DNA from: Anaerolineales bacterium UBA5797
GTDB taxonomy: Bacteria; Chloroflexota; Anaerolineae; Anaerolineales; Villigracilaceae
Assembly: GCA_002418205.1 (NCBI GenBank)
Contig: DIDP01000028.1
Coordinates: forward strand, 976-52,522
Direction: 5' to 3'
DNA: 51,547 nucleotides
Shown: positions 16,284 through 24,720 of the stretch, piece by piece
Numbering within the stretch: position 1 is the stretch's first letter
Layout of the letters: every line of letters begins with the position of its first letter
Position numbers and translations under genes: made by a program
The notes under the pieces: model-generated
What the model was told of the DNA's origin: nothing
The model's database searches: none
What the model saw: only the letters and a program-made list of their open reading frames with translations

Positions 16284-17396
16284 CTATCTGAGCAGTTTCC
16301 TCATGAACTGGTAGAACGGCGTTGTGTGGATTTCTCCCAGCCAGGAAAAATATCGTGGACTTATGAAGGATGCAATCCCTATGACGATCAGCGCCTGTAA
16401 AAATTGTTTAAGATAAGCGGGGTCATTGCCATATTCGGTCCTGGCGAGCTCATGGGAATGGAAGATGCAATGAAAGAGCACTCCCCAGGAAAGCAGCGAA
16501 AAGATCCTTGTTGTATCGAGCGTGAAAACGACGACTGCATAATTGATCAACAGGATCACAAAAACTGCAGAGTAATACAACTTGTCCTTTTTGAAGAACA
16601 TCAGCAGGCAGACCAGCAGGATCAGCCAATGGATATTGAACAGCGATGCAATGGACATCGGCAGGTTCGCGGCGCTCATTTTCACCCACTCATCCAGGCT
16701 TTTCAACAGAATGAAGTCGAACCGCGAGACGATCTTGATATCGTTCACGAACAAAAACAATCGGACCAGTCCATAACCGGCTGCCGACCCGATCGCTGCC
16801 ACGATCAGATGCCGGATCTTGATTTGATCGCGTCCGATCCATCGTAATAACAGAATTTCCATGCTGGCGATGATGAATGTGGGATGATTCGTTGCGCCGA
16901 GAATGGCAAGAAAAAACAGCAATATACCTGAATTGCTGAAAAGGAACGGCACGGTCAGTGCAACGGTCAAGCCGTCCGGCGTGCCCAGCCAGGTAAGGCT
17001 TGTCGTTGTCAATGGGCTGGTAATGAGAAGAGTTGAAAAGACCAACGCGGTCGCAGATCCCCAACGCCGGGAACTTGATAATGCAAATAAAGAATAGGCT
17101 CCCACAAGGATGATAAAACACAGGATGTTAAATGTAGTTGGTGAGGTCAGCCCAAGATAAAAGGCAATTACCGGCAGGAGAACCGTCTCCTGCCAGTAAT
17201 TCTCGAAATGAATATCTGTCCGGGTCGTGAAGGGGTTTTGGGATAATTCCTGGTAGGGTTGCTGTGGGATGATCGCCATTCCATTGATGAGGATGACGAC
17301 GAGGAGGATCAATCCCAATAGCAGGAACCAGACTCTCCGTCTGCCAAGATCCAGCGTTTTCTCATACAGTTGATCCAGGAATGTGGAAAGAAGCAT
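16284..17396 (-). CDS. Polytopic membrane protein, GT-C-like, hypothetical
   Basis: 370 aa with roughly ten membrane helices. An N-terminal cytosolic segment is followed by a helix (about 24-45) and a first extracytoplasmic loop that contains FTTRTDIHFENYWQETVLLP, reminiscent of the acidic loop of GT-C glycosyltransferases and related bacterial membrane proteins. No clear DxD or catalytic motif is visible, so the assignment is tentative. It begins 15 nt after the phosphohexomutase stop, so the two may be co-transcribed, in line with a role in envelope glycan synthesis. Confidence 0.65.
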   Translation of the reverse strand: MLLSTFLDQLYEKTLDLGRRRVWFLLLGLILLVVILINGMAIIPQQPYQELSQNPFTTRTDIHFENYWQETVLLPVIAFYLGLTSPTTFNILCFIILVGAYSLFALSSSRRWGSATALVFSTLLITSPLTTTSLTWLGTPDGLTVALTVPFLFSNSGILLFFLAILGATNHPTFIIASMEILLLRWIGRDQIKIRHLIVAAIGSAAGYGLVRLFLFVNDIKIVSRFDFILLKSLDEWVKMSAANLPMSIASLFNIHWLILLVCLLMFFKKDKLYYSAVFVILLINYAVVVFTLDTTRIFSLLSWGVLFHCIFHSHELARTEYGNDPAYLKQFLQALIVIGIASFISPRYFSWLGEIHTTPFYQFMRKLLR

Positions 17397-17411
17397 CGCC
17401 AGCCTGTAAAA

Positions 17412-18872
17412 CTACACCACGCTCTTTGCGACCTGTTCGCCATACCCAAGCAGTGCCCTGACCATTTCCTGTGTGCGCCCTTCGGCGTACACACGCAGGA
17501 CCGGCTCGGTTCCCGATGGACGGATCAACAGCCACGAATCATCCGCCATGATGTATTTGACCCCGTCACGCTGGCTGATCTCGGACATCTTCTCGCCTCC
17601 GATCTCAGCCGGAGCCTGTTTCGTCAAAAATTCCGCCATCTCCGCCTTGGCAACGGGACGACTCAAACGCAGGTCTGTCCGCTCGTAAAACGCGGGACCC
17701 ACGTCGTTGAGCAGATCCTCCACCAGTGCATTCAGGGTACTCCCTGACTCCGCGATCATCTCCACAAGCAACAATCCCATGATGGGACCGTCGCCCTCGG
17801 GGATATGTCCCTTGAAGGAAATGCCGCCCGATTCTTCACCGCCGATCAGCACATCCTCCGTCATCATGTAATCGGCAATGTGATTGAATCCGACCGGGGT
17901 TTCATACAGCTTCAAGCCATATCGTTTCGCCAGCCGGTCGATCATGCGCGTGGTGGAGACGGTCCTGACCACGGCTCCGGTCATGCCGCGCTTTTCGACA
18001 AGATATTTCAGGGACAAAGCCATGATCTTGTGCGGATCGACGAACGAACCGCGCTCGTCCATCGCGCCGATTCGGTCCGCGTCGCCATCGGTCACCACGC
18101 CGAAATTGCCCATCCCCGAACTGACTGCCGATGCCAAAGCGCCGAGATATTTGGCGATGGGTTCGGGATGTACGCTTCCGAACCCGGGGTTCATCTCACC
18201 ACGGATCTCCGCGATCTCACAGCCGGTGCCCTGCAAGAACGATTTGATGACACCGCGCCCCGAGCCGTACATGGCATCCACAACAAAGCGCTGCGGGTTG
18301 TCCGCGATGATGTCTGTGTTGATCAGTGTCCGCAGATGGTCGAAGTAGACAGGCAGGGGATTGAACTTCTGGATCAAGTTCGCTTCGCGCGCCATTTTGA
18401 AATCCATCAGGTTGGGACCGCGCGCCTGCTCCTCGTTATCGTTGATGTACACTTCCACGCGGCGGCACTGTTCGGGCAGTGCCGATCCGCCAAACGCGCC
18501 CTTGAGTTTGACGCCGTTATACCGCGGCGCGTTATGCGAGGCGGTGATCATCACACCCGCGACCGCGTTCTGCTGCTTTACGGCGTAGGAGATCGCGGGG
18601 GTCGGCGCGTCGGCTTGGGCGAGCATGACGGTGAAGCCGTTGGCGGCAAGGACACGGGCGACTTCGCCGGCGTATCTATCCGACAGGAAGCGTGTATCGA
18701 AGCCGACCACGATCTTTTTCGGATCCGGGGTCTGCCTGCCGTTTCCCGTTTTGTCCCATTGCTCCGAGGCGACCGCGTCTGCAATCGCCTGTGCGACCAT
18801 GCGCAGATTGCTGAACGTGAATGTATCTGAGATGACGGCGCGCCAGCCGTCTGTTCCAAAATGTATGGGCAT
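17412..18872 (-). CDS. Phosphoglucomutase/phosphomannomutase (alpha-D-phosphohexomutase family)
   Basis: 486 aa with all four family landmarks: phosphoserine loop TASHNAPRYNGVK with Ser112, metal loop DGDADR, sugar loop GGEESGG and phosphate-binding RPSGTEP near the C-terminus. It interconverts hexose 1- and 6-phosphates. Glucose versus mannose versus glucosamine specificity cannot be read off, although the GEESGG sugar loop is common in phosphoglucomutase/phosphomannomutase members. Starts MPIHFGTDGWRAVI. It lies 61 nt after the DUF389-SH3 gene and before a GT-C-like membrane protein, suggesting supply of sugar phosphates for polysaccharide. Confidence 0.93.
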   Translation of the reverse strand: MPIHFGTDGWRAVISDTFTFSNLRMVAQAIADAVASEQWDKTGNGRQTPDPKKIVVGFDTRFLSDRYAGEVARVLAANGFTVMLAQADAPTPAISYAVKQQNAVAGVMITASHNAPRYNGVKLKGAFGGSALPEQCRRVEVYINDNEEQARGPNLMDFKMAREANLIQKFNPLPVYFDHLRTLINTDIIADNPQRFVVDAMYGSGRGVIKSFLQGTGCEIAEIRGEMNPGFGSVHPEPIAKYLGALASAVSSGMGNFGVVTDGDADRIGAMDERGSFVDPHKIMALSLKYLVEKRGMTGAVVRTVSTTRMIDRLAKRYGLKLYETPVGFNHIADYMMTEDVLIGGEESGGISFKGHIPEGDGPIMGLLLVEMIAESGSTLNALVEDLLNDVGPAFYERTDLRLSRPVAKAEMAEFLTKQAPAEIGGEKMSEISQRDGVKYIMADDSWLLIRPSGTEPVLRVYAEGRTQEMVRALLGYGEQVAKSVV

Positions 18873-18933
18873 GAAAATTCCTTTTGATTTTTTTATGGAG
18901 CCGCAAACAAGCTGTCGGGTTCCAAAAGAGATG

Positions 18934-20229
18934 TCATGGTGTTGATGTTGCAGGTGAGGTTGCCGATGGCTCCCAATCCGCCACGGGTGTGGCGGTGACC
19001 AGCACCGATTGGATCATCCAACCCTCCACGCGGACATCGTTGACGGTTGTAAACACATGCACCCAGACCACACTGCCTACTTCCTGCAGGTCATTGGGGA
19101 TGATGGTCACAACGGAACCGTTGCCGAGTGTGGCTAATACTATTCCGCCCGGCTTTTCGCGGATGAACGCGCCGCCCCCTTCTGAAGCTCTGATGAGGGC
19201 GATGATGGGAGTCGGTTCGGCGGTGACTGTGAAGGTCGGCGTCTGAGTGGGAGGCAGGGTGGCTTGTTGGGTGGGACGCGGGGTCCGCGAAGGGGTAAGC
19301 GTTGGTACGCCGATCACCGCGGTGGCGGGTTCGGGACTCGGTGAGGCTGTAATGGTGGGGATCAACGCCAGCGTGGAGGTCGGTTGAACAACGGGAACAG
19401 CCTCAGGCGTGGCAAGACCCGCCCGTATCATCATCCAGTTTAACGCGCCAGTGGAGGAGGTCAGCCAGGCGATCAGGATGATGATTACAACTCCGGTGAA
19501 GGAGAATCCGCCGACCGATGTCGGAAAGAAACGCAGGAAGAAGAGGGTGATGATGCTGAAGAAGGTTGCCCACGCAAAATGGACGAAGAAAACGAGCAGA
19601 CCCTGGGGCCAGATTTCCACGACGCCGCTGCCAAGCCCAAAGCCCGCCGCACAGAGTGGCAGGAACAGTTCATAGGCAACCAGCGCGCTGGGCAGATAGG
19701 GGCGTTCCTCGGATCGTACAAATGAGATGGTGATGAGGATCGCGCCGATGGCAAGGACGACGAGATCGGGCCACCATAAGCGGCTGTGGACAAAGGCTTC
19801 ATTGAAGGTACGCGGCTGGGAGATGCGCGATGCAAAACCGGCAAGTATGCCGCTGCCGAAGAAGAGCAACGCGCTGACGAGGAGTGCGAGGAAGGTTTGC
19901 GCGAACATCCTGCCGGCGCCCGCCACAATGGCGAGCGACATGCCGATCCAGGGGGTGAGTAACGGCGCGACGAGGACCCCGAAGATCAACAAGCCCTGGG
20001 AGTCAAAAAAGTAACCCACACCCAGGATCACCCCCGCAACGAGGGAAAACACGAACAATTCATAGGATGGGAAGGCGCGCTTGGCGAGGTGGGTGAATAG
20101 CGCGGCGCGCCCGGCTTCATCTGTGGGAAAGTAGGCGCGTCTTAAGGCGCGCCGCCGGCGGGCGCGTGCGGAAACAAACTCTTGGGTTTGTTCGGGGTCT
20201 GGCTGTGACGGAGGTTCGGAATAATTCAT
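18934..20229 (-). CDS. DUF389-like membrane protein fused to a bacterial SH3 domain
   Basis: 431 aa. A basic N-terminal region (ARARRRRALRRAYF) is followed by about eight membrane helices with the DUF389 core LLIFGVLVAPLLTPWIGMSLAIVAG. After residue 285 comes a 75-residue Thr/Pro-rich linker (PTITASPSPEPATAV ... PTQQATLPPTQTPTF), then an SH3b-like domain (residues 345-415) with IREKPGGIVLATLGNGSVVTIIPND and VWVHVFTTVNDVRVEGWMIQSVLV. SH3b domains usually bind cell-wall or surface polymers. The fusion places it outside the membrane. Function of DUF389 proteins is unknown. Confidence 0.8.
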   Translation of the reverse strand: MNYSEPPSQPDPEQTQEFVSARARRRRALRRAYFPTDEAGRAALFTHLAKRAFPSYELFVFSLVAGVILGVGYFFDSQGLLIFGVLVAPLLTPWIGMSLAIVAGAGRMFAQTFLALLVSALLFFGSGILAGFASRISQPRTFNEAFVHSRLWWPDLVVLAIGAILITISFVRSEERPYLPSALVAYELFLPLCAAGFGLGSGVVEIWPQGLLVFFVHFAWATFFSIITLFFLRFFPTSVGGFSFTGVVIIILIAWLTSSTGALNWMMIRAGLATPEAVPVVQPTSTLALIPTITASPSPEPATAVIGVPTLTPSRTPRPTQQATLPPTQTPTFTVTAEPTPIIALIRASEGGGAFIREKPGGIVLATLGNGSVVTIIPNDLQEVGSVVWVHVFTTVNDVRVEGWMIQSVLVTATPVADWEPSATSPATSTP

Positions 20230-20264
20230 TACAAATCAGAATGCCGGTTAAGATTCAGGATGTT

Positions 20265-20735
20265 CTATTTTCTCAGGCTTGCGACGATTCGCATGGGCCT
20301 GTCGAGCAGGTCCAATGCCGCAAAAATATCCGGGGTGACAAGGTCTGCAGATAACAGTGTCTCGAGCGCCGCGCCTTCCTGTGACATGACACAAATGCCG
20401 ATGATGGCTTCCTTGAGCATTTCCGCATCGTTCGCGCCCTGTCCGATCGCCACAACGGACTCTGCGCCGAGCCCGCGGACATACTCTGCCTTTTGTTTCG
20501 CTTCATCGCCCGGCTGGATGCGTGTTGCCGTCAGGTTGAGCTGTTGATCAATGAACGACTGTCGCCCATGTGTGTCTGCGGTCAATACATGGATCGTAAG
20601 CCGGTCCTTCAGGACGCCGATCCGCCTCGCAAGCCCATCCATCAATTGTCCGTCGATTGCCAGCGTTCCGTTGACATCGGTTACCAGATGCTGCAATCGC
20701 ACTGTGCCGCGTCCGGGGATGTTGAGTTCGATCAC
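20265..20735 (-). CDS. Small HAD-like protein (soluble P-type ATPase-like)
   Basis: 156 aa with a compact HAD fold. Motif I is DVNGTLAIDG, motif II is VLTADTHG, motif III Lys is near KQKAEYVRGLG, and motif IV is IGQGANDAEMLKEA. The second Asp of the usual DxDGT is Asn, so classical phosphatase acid/base catalysis may be altered. I recall the same DxNGT form from the soluble P-type-ATPase-like group. The start is GTG (20735). A TATAAT ends only 7 nt upstream, implying a leaderless transcript. Followed 35 nt later by the DUF389-SH3 gene. Confidence 0.78.
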   Translation of the reverse strand: MIELNIPGRGTVRLQHLVTDVNGTLAIDGQLMDGLARRIGVLKDRLTIHVLTADTHGRQSFIDQQLNLTATRIQPGDEAKQKAEYVRGLGAESVVAIGQGANDAEMLKEAIIGICVMSQEGAALETLLSADLVTPDIFAALDLLDRPMRIVASLRK

Positions 20736-20742
20736 GTTTTCA

Positions 20743-20748
20743 ATTATA
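20743..20748 (-). promoter_or_regulatory. -10 box giving a probably leaderless HAD transcript
   Basis: Consensus TATAAT on the minus strand, 7 nt before the GTG start at 20735. No Shine-Dalgarno sequence fits between. Confidence 0.5.
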
Positions 20749-20839
20749 CAGGGATAAGCAGGATGAGGGAGGATGCGGAACGTTACGCCTCACGCGCAGG
20801 GCAGGCCTGCCTCCGTTTTCCAAAGATCTGTCCGATGCG

Positions 20840-21568
20840 TTATTTCATTCGCTTTTCCACCATCTCTGCAAACCTGACCGAGTAGGGAACCGCATCGAAC
20901 AGCCAGTACCTCGAAGTTACGAGGTTCCGGTCAACGACAACGTGGGAGAAAGGGATCAATCCCGAAGAATACTGGTCCCTGTCCCTGAGCACGCTTTTCA
21001 CTTCATCCGCAACATACATATCGTAGGTTCTAAAGCGCCTGCCGAGCAGCCAGAATGTCGAGCAATAGCCGATGACCTCAAGCAGTTTTGTCAGTGAGGT
21101 GGTCCTGTAATCGTATAAAACGCTTTTGCCCGTATCGGGGTCGAAGGCGCGGGCAGGCACCAGCAGCCCGTGACAGATCGCGCCGATGCCTTTGTCCTTC
21201 TTGAAGAATTGCACGACCTTTGCCTGAAGAATCTTGCTTTCTAAAAATTGTTTCATCCCCGGTGCGTGGCCTCCCGTCAGCAGGATCGCGTCATAATCAT
21301 CCACATTAATATCTGCATACTTGACCGGCTTTTGATATTCGGGCGCGGCGGTCATCCGCTTGTAATCCCGCAGCCCCATCGGTCCTGCCCCGAGCGGTCC
21401 GCGCACAAAGCCCATCAGCAGGCGATGGTCGGCCGCTGCCGTGTTTCCGTTCTCGGTGGAGAAGGTTGCCTTCCAGCCACGGTCCACGCACACACGCCAG
21501 GGGGTGGCAGATTCAGTCGGGTCGAAGTCGTTGTCGGGCAGAGGGATCAGAACGTGGGGTTTGCGCAT
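20840..21568 (-). CDS. DJ-1/PfpI-type class I glutamine amidotransferase-like protein
   Basis: 242 aa. The nucleophile elbow is GAICHGLLVPARA (Cys), preceded by DAILLTGGHAPGMKQFLESKILQAKVVQFF with the conserved Gly-Gly-His/Glu region. The N-terminus RKPHVLIPLPDNDFDPTESATPWRV is typical of the DJ-1/PfpI subgroup that includes chaperones, glyoxalases and proteases. An extra C-terminal segment of about 60 residues has a proline-poor beta region ending SVRFAEMVEKRMK. Biochemical role is open. ATG 21568 is taken because GGAG precedes it and a TATAAT lies at 21601-21596. Divergent from the alanine-racemase-fold gene. Confidence 0.82.
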   Translation of the reverse strand: MRKPHVLIPLPDNDFDPTESATPWRVCVDRGWKATFSTENGNTAAADHRLLMGFVRGPLGAGPMGLRDYKRMTAAPEYQKPVKYADINVDDYDAILLTGGHAPGMKQFLESKILQAKVVQFFKKDKGIGAICHGLLVPARAFDPDTGKSVLYDYRTTSLTKLLEVIGYCSTFWLLGRRFRTYDMYVADEVKSVLRDRDQYSSGLIPFSHVVVDRNLVTSRYWLFDAVPYSVRFAEMVEKRMK

Positions 21569-21595
21569 CGGGGGACTCCAGAAGGTTGTATGCAA

Positions 21596-21601
21596 ATTAT
21601 A
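21596..21601 (-). promoter_or_regulatory. -10 box for the DJ-1/PfpI gene
   Basis: TATAAT on the minus strand, about 28 nt upstream of the ATG at 21568, inside the 92-bp divergent intergenic region. TGGCTG at 17-bp spacing is a poor -35. Confidence 0.4.
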
Positions 21602-21660
21602 TCCCCTCGATTAAAATACAGCCACGAATCCCCGACTTTGGTGTTTACATCCACAGCGAT

Positions 21661-22881
21661 ATGGCATTCACCGACCAGTGGTACGAAACCCTGCGTGACC
21701 TGTTCAAGAACCAGAGACTTCCTCTGGCATTCGTGGACCTGGATGCCTTTGACGCCAATACGGATCTGGCAGCTTCGCTCGCCCAAAAAGCGGACAAACG
21801 CCTCCGCATCGGAACGAAGTCTTTGCGCTGTCTGCCGTTGATGGAGCGAGTCCTTGTCCATGCCTCCGCCCGTTTCCGCGGCTTCCTGACCTTTACCGCT
21901 GAAGAGACAGCTTTCCTCGCCAACAGGGGGCACGATGATTTCATCCTTGCCTATCCCACTGTCCAGCCCGGCGACCTGGCGATTTTGGCACAACTCACGA
22001 AGCAGGGAAAACAAGTCTCAGTGATGGTGGACAGCAACCAGCATTTGGATATCTTGAATGAAACGGGGAGACAATATGGAACGATTCTCAACGCCTGCCT
22101 AGAAATTGACATGGCTTATCGTCCGCTTGGAAGTGATGTGCTTCATCTCGGTTTGCGGCGCAGTCCGATACGAACTCCTGAACAGGCAATCGGTCTGGTG
22201 AAATACGCAAAGACGTTATCGAACGTGAGGGTCGACTCGGTGATGGGGTATGAGGGTCACATTGCAGGGACGAATGACGATGTGCCTCATCAAGTCATGA
22301 TGAATGTGGTTTATCGAACGCTGAAGAAGGCGTCGGTGAAGGAACTGACGAAGAGGCGCGCAGCAGTGATCGGGTCCATGAAGGAGGCGGGCGTGGATCT
22401 TCGTCTCGTGAACGGCGGTGGGAGCGGCAGTCTGGTATCCACGCTGCAGGATGGATCCATCACCGAAGCCACGATCGGTTCGGGGTTGTATGCATCGGGT
22501 TTGTTTCATCACTTTAAGGAAGTGAAATATCAGCCATCGGCATTTTTTGTGCTGCAAGTGGTACGCATTCCCAAAGAGGGAATGGTCACCTGTGCAGGCG
22601 GCGGATATATTGCCTCGGGCGCCATCGAGAAATGCAAACTACCCCTGCCTGCCATGCCCGTTGGTTTGAAATATGTTGATCTTGAAGGTGCTGGCGAAGT
22701 GCAGACTCCGTTGGTGTTGCCGCAGGGTTGTCCAAAGCTGGATTTGGGCGATCCTGTGTTTTTTCAACATGCAAAGGCTGGCGAATTGTGTGAACGTTTC
22801 AATAAATTAATCCTGGTGCAAGGAGGCAAAATCGTTGATATAGCGAAGACATATCGAGGAGAAGGTTTCGCGTTTTTGTGA
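21661..22881 (+). CDS. PLP-dependent alanine-racemase-fold enzyme (amino acid aldolase/deaminase-like)
   Basis: 406 aa. An N-terminal PLP barrel has AFVDLDAFDANTDLAASLA and RIGTKSLRC, where the Lys is the expected Schiff-base residue. Further blocks are VMGYEGHIAG, LVNGGGSGSL (phosphate loop) and TEATIGSGLYASG. The C-terminal beta domain contains FFQHAKAGELCERF, in the place where D-threonine aldolase and D-serine dehydratase relatives bind a metal with His and Cys/Asp. D-threonine aldolase or D-serine dehydratase-like activity is likely, while racemase is less so. There is no clear Shine-Dalgarno site at ATG 21661. A GPH symporter follows 24 nt later. Confidence 0.8.
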   Translation: MAFTDQWYETLRDLFKNQRLPLAFVDLDAFDANTDLAASLAQKADKRLRIGTKSLRCLPLMERVLVHASARFRGFLTFTAEETAFLANRGHDDFILAYPTVQPGDLAILAQLTKQGKQVSVMVDSNQHLDILNETGRQYGTILNACLEIDMAYRPLGSDVLHLGLRRSPIRTPEQAIGLVKYAKTLSNVRVDSVMGYEGHIAGTNDDVPHQVMMNVVYRTLKKASVKELTKRRAAVIGSMKEAGVDLRLVNGGGSGSLVSTLQDGSITEATIGSGLYASGLFHHFKEVKYQPSAFFVLQVVRIPKEGMVTCAGGGYIASGAIEKCKLPLPAMPVGLKYVDLEGAGEVQTPLVLPQGCPKLDLGDPVFFQHAKAGELCERFNKLILVQGGKIVDIAKTYRGEGFAFL

Positions 22882-22905
22882 TCATTTTCAAAGAGGAGAA
22901 TGCAA

Positions 22906-24225
22906 ATGAAAAGAACGCTCAAACATATCAGTTACGCCATGGGGAACTTCGCCAACACGATTGCCTATCAGGTGTTTGGAAATCGCATTCAGTTCTATTA
23001 TGTGGATATTCTTGGGCTGAACGCTGCCACAGCCGGTGTGCTATGGACCATTTACGGTTTGTGGAACGCGGTCAACGATCCCTTGATGGGACAGCTTTCA
23101 GACCGGACGCGTTCGAGGTTCGGCAGGCGTGTGCCGTATGTTGCCTTCGGCGCCATCCCATTGGGGTTATCGTTCTTCTTCCTGTGGACACCGATCCAAA
23201 AACCCGCCTGGGTTTTGGCAACGTATTTTCTGGCGATCCTGTTCATCTTTGATACGCTCTACAGCCTGACGATCATCGCCTATAACTCATTGTTCCCAGA
23301 GGTCGCACCGACGGTCCGTGACCGGGTGGATCTTTCGATGGTACGCGAGATCTTGGGGACGATCGCATTGCTGGCATCCTACATCCTTGCGCCGATCCTT
23401 GCTGATGAAGTCGGTTATCTCGCGATGGGAGCCATCATGGGCGGGCTGGTCGGAGTCGGATATTTGGTCTCGATGATCGGTGTGAAGGAAGCGCCCGTCA
23501 GCGATAGCGAGGTGCAATTGGGCATGGGCGAGTCGCTGCGTGTTGTGCTGGCGTCCATTCCCTTCCGCTGGTATCTGGGCGCGAACATTGCCAAGGAATA
23601 TATCTGGCTGGCGCTGGGAGCGATGCTCCCATTCTGGCGGAAATACGCGCTCGGCATTCAGGCTCCGATCAATGTTTTTGGAACGGAGCTCGGCGCAGGC
23701 GATGCGGAAGCTGTGCTGCTCGGCCTTGCCATCCTGCTTGCCATTCCCTGTCTGTTGATCTGGCGTCCGATCGTTTTGCAGCTCGGATACCGCCGTACAT
23801 GGATCATCGCTGCGTTGGTCTTTATCCCGGGCTTGTTCCTGATGATGATCGCCCACGATTTCGGCTCAGGTCTATTAGGTACGCTGCTCGTTGCGCCCGG
23901 TTTGGCAGGCTCCATGATCATGCCCTTCCCGGTCATTTCCGAGGTCATTGACGATGATGCAAAAAAGGAACATGGCTATCGCCGGGAGGGAATCTTCTTC
24001 GGCATGAACGGCGGCATTACCAAACTTGCCTTCTCGGCACAGGGCGTTTTATTCGCATCTGTCATGTCGGCAGCGGGATACGTAGCCGGTGAAGCTGTCC
24101 AATCTGCCAGTGCGGTCAACGGCATCCGCTTTATGATCGGCGGCACCACCATCATCGCCACGCTCATCACCGCCTTCTGCATGTGGAAATACCCATTGGG
24201 ACGTGACAACCACACGGGAAAATGA
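22906..24225 (+). CDS. GPH-family (MelB-like) cation symporter
   Basis: 439 aa, 12 predicted membrane helices, major facilitator fold. The N-terminus KRTLKHISYAMGNFANTIAYQ and WNAVNDPLMGQLSDRTRSRFGRRVPY match the glycoside-pentoside-hexuronide:cation symporter group, with the cation-site Asp in NDPLMG and the loop 2-3 motif SDRTRSRFGRR. An LSMVREILG-like segment and EVIDDDAKKEHGYRREGIFFGMNGG in the second half also fit. ATG 22906 is preferred to the ATG at 22900 because GAGGAG ends 7 nt before it. The transported solute is unknown. The neighbouring enzyme acts on amino acids, so sugar transport is not assured. Confidence 0.88.
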   Translation: MKRTLKHISYAMGNFANTIAYQVFGNRIQFYYVDILGLNAATAGVLWTIYGLWNAVNDPLMGQLSDRTRSRFGRRVPYVAFGAIPLGLSFFFLWTPIQKPAWVLATYFLAILFIFDTLYSLTIIAYNSLFPEVAPTVRDRVDLSMVREILGTIALLASYILAPILADEVGYLAMGAIMGGLVGVGYLVSMIGVKEAPVSDSEVQLGMGESLRVVLASIPFRWYLGANIAKEYIWLALGAMLPFWRKYALGIQAPINVFGTELGAGDAEAVLLGLAILLAIPCLLIWRPIVLQLGYRRTWIIAALVFIPGLFLMMIAHDFGSGLLGTLLVAPGLAGSMIMPFPVISEVIDDDAKKEHGYRREGIFFGMNGGITKLAFSAQGVLFASVMSAAGYVAGEAVQSASAVNGIRFMIGGTTIIATLITAFCMWKYPLGRDNHTGK

Positions 24226-24242
24226 TCAAAAGGAGAAACATC

Positions 24243-24632
24243 ATGAATGAAGAAACCAAACTCGTCTGGCTAAAACGCGTGCTTGTGTTCAAGATCCTCG
24301 TTGTTGCCCTGCTTTGGGGCTTGCCCACCCTGCTTGGTCCAGAGTCTTTCCTCAAGATGCTCGGTGAACAGATTCCCAACCCGCCGTTCTACATGCGCAT
24401 CTTCGGCGCCACACAGATCGGTCTTGTGTTCCTCTATTGGCTGGCATACCAAGACCCCGTCAAAAACCGCGACATGATCCGCTACGCCGTTTGGGACAAC
24501 TCCGTCGCCTTCCTAACCATGATGGGTTACGCAGCGACGGTTGGCATTACCAACCCCACCGTGTGGTTATCTGCCGTACTCGTATTGTTCTTCGCCATCG
24601 CGTTCTATATATTGATACCGAAAGCATACTAA
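24243..24632 (+). CDS. Small four-TM membrane protein
   Basis: 129 aa, about four hydrophobic helices (residues 13-31, 50-68, 83-101, 107-125). It has a conserved-looking FYMRIFGATQIGLVFLYWLAYQDP loop-helix. No recognised domain. The layout recalls small DoxX- or DUF-type membrane proteins. ATG 24243 has AGGAGA 8 nt upstream. It directly follows the GPH symporter (17 nt) and is followed by a palindromic element. Confidence 0.72.
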   Translation: MNEETKLVWLKRVLVFKILVVALLWGLPTLLGPESFLKMLGEQIPNPPFYMRIFGATQIGLVFLYWLAYQDPVKNRDMIRYAVWDNSVAFLTMMGYAATVGITNPTVWLSAVLVLFFAIAFYILIPKAY

Positions 24633-24633
24633 A

Positions 24634-24710
24634 CCATTGCAAGGAGCGAAGCCGACGAAGCAATCCCCAACCGTGTGACGGAGATTGCTTCGCATCGCTC
24701 GCAATGACGG
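24634..24710. repeat. Palindromic repeat element (CATTGC...GCAATG)
   Basis: Nested inverted repeats: CATTGC (24635) with GCAATG (24701), GAGCG with CGCTC, and GAAGCAATC (24657-24665) with GATTGCTTC (24683-24691). It starts 2 nt after a stop codon and ends 10 nt before the next start. The GAAGCAATC/CGCAATGACG vocabulary resembles REP/MITE-like elements that I recall from diverse environmental genomes. One copy only in this window. Confidence 0.65.
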
Positions 24711-24720
24711 ATACAGTCTC

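Noticed and set aside
17805..18830. 341-aa plus-strand frame opposite the phosphohexomutase gene
   Set aside because: The minus strand carries all four phosphohexomutase motifs; the opposite frame has no recognisable pattern.
20801..20812. GGCAGGCCTGCC palindrome between the HAD and DJ-1 genes
   Set aside because: A 12-bp perfect palindrome in GC-rich DNA without other structure; too little to call an operator.
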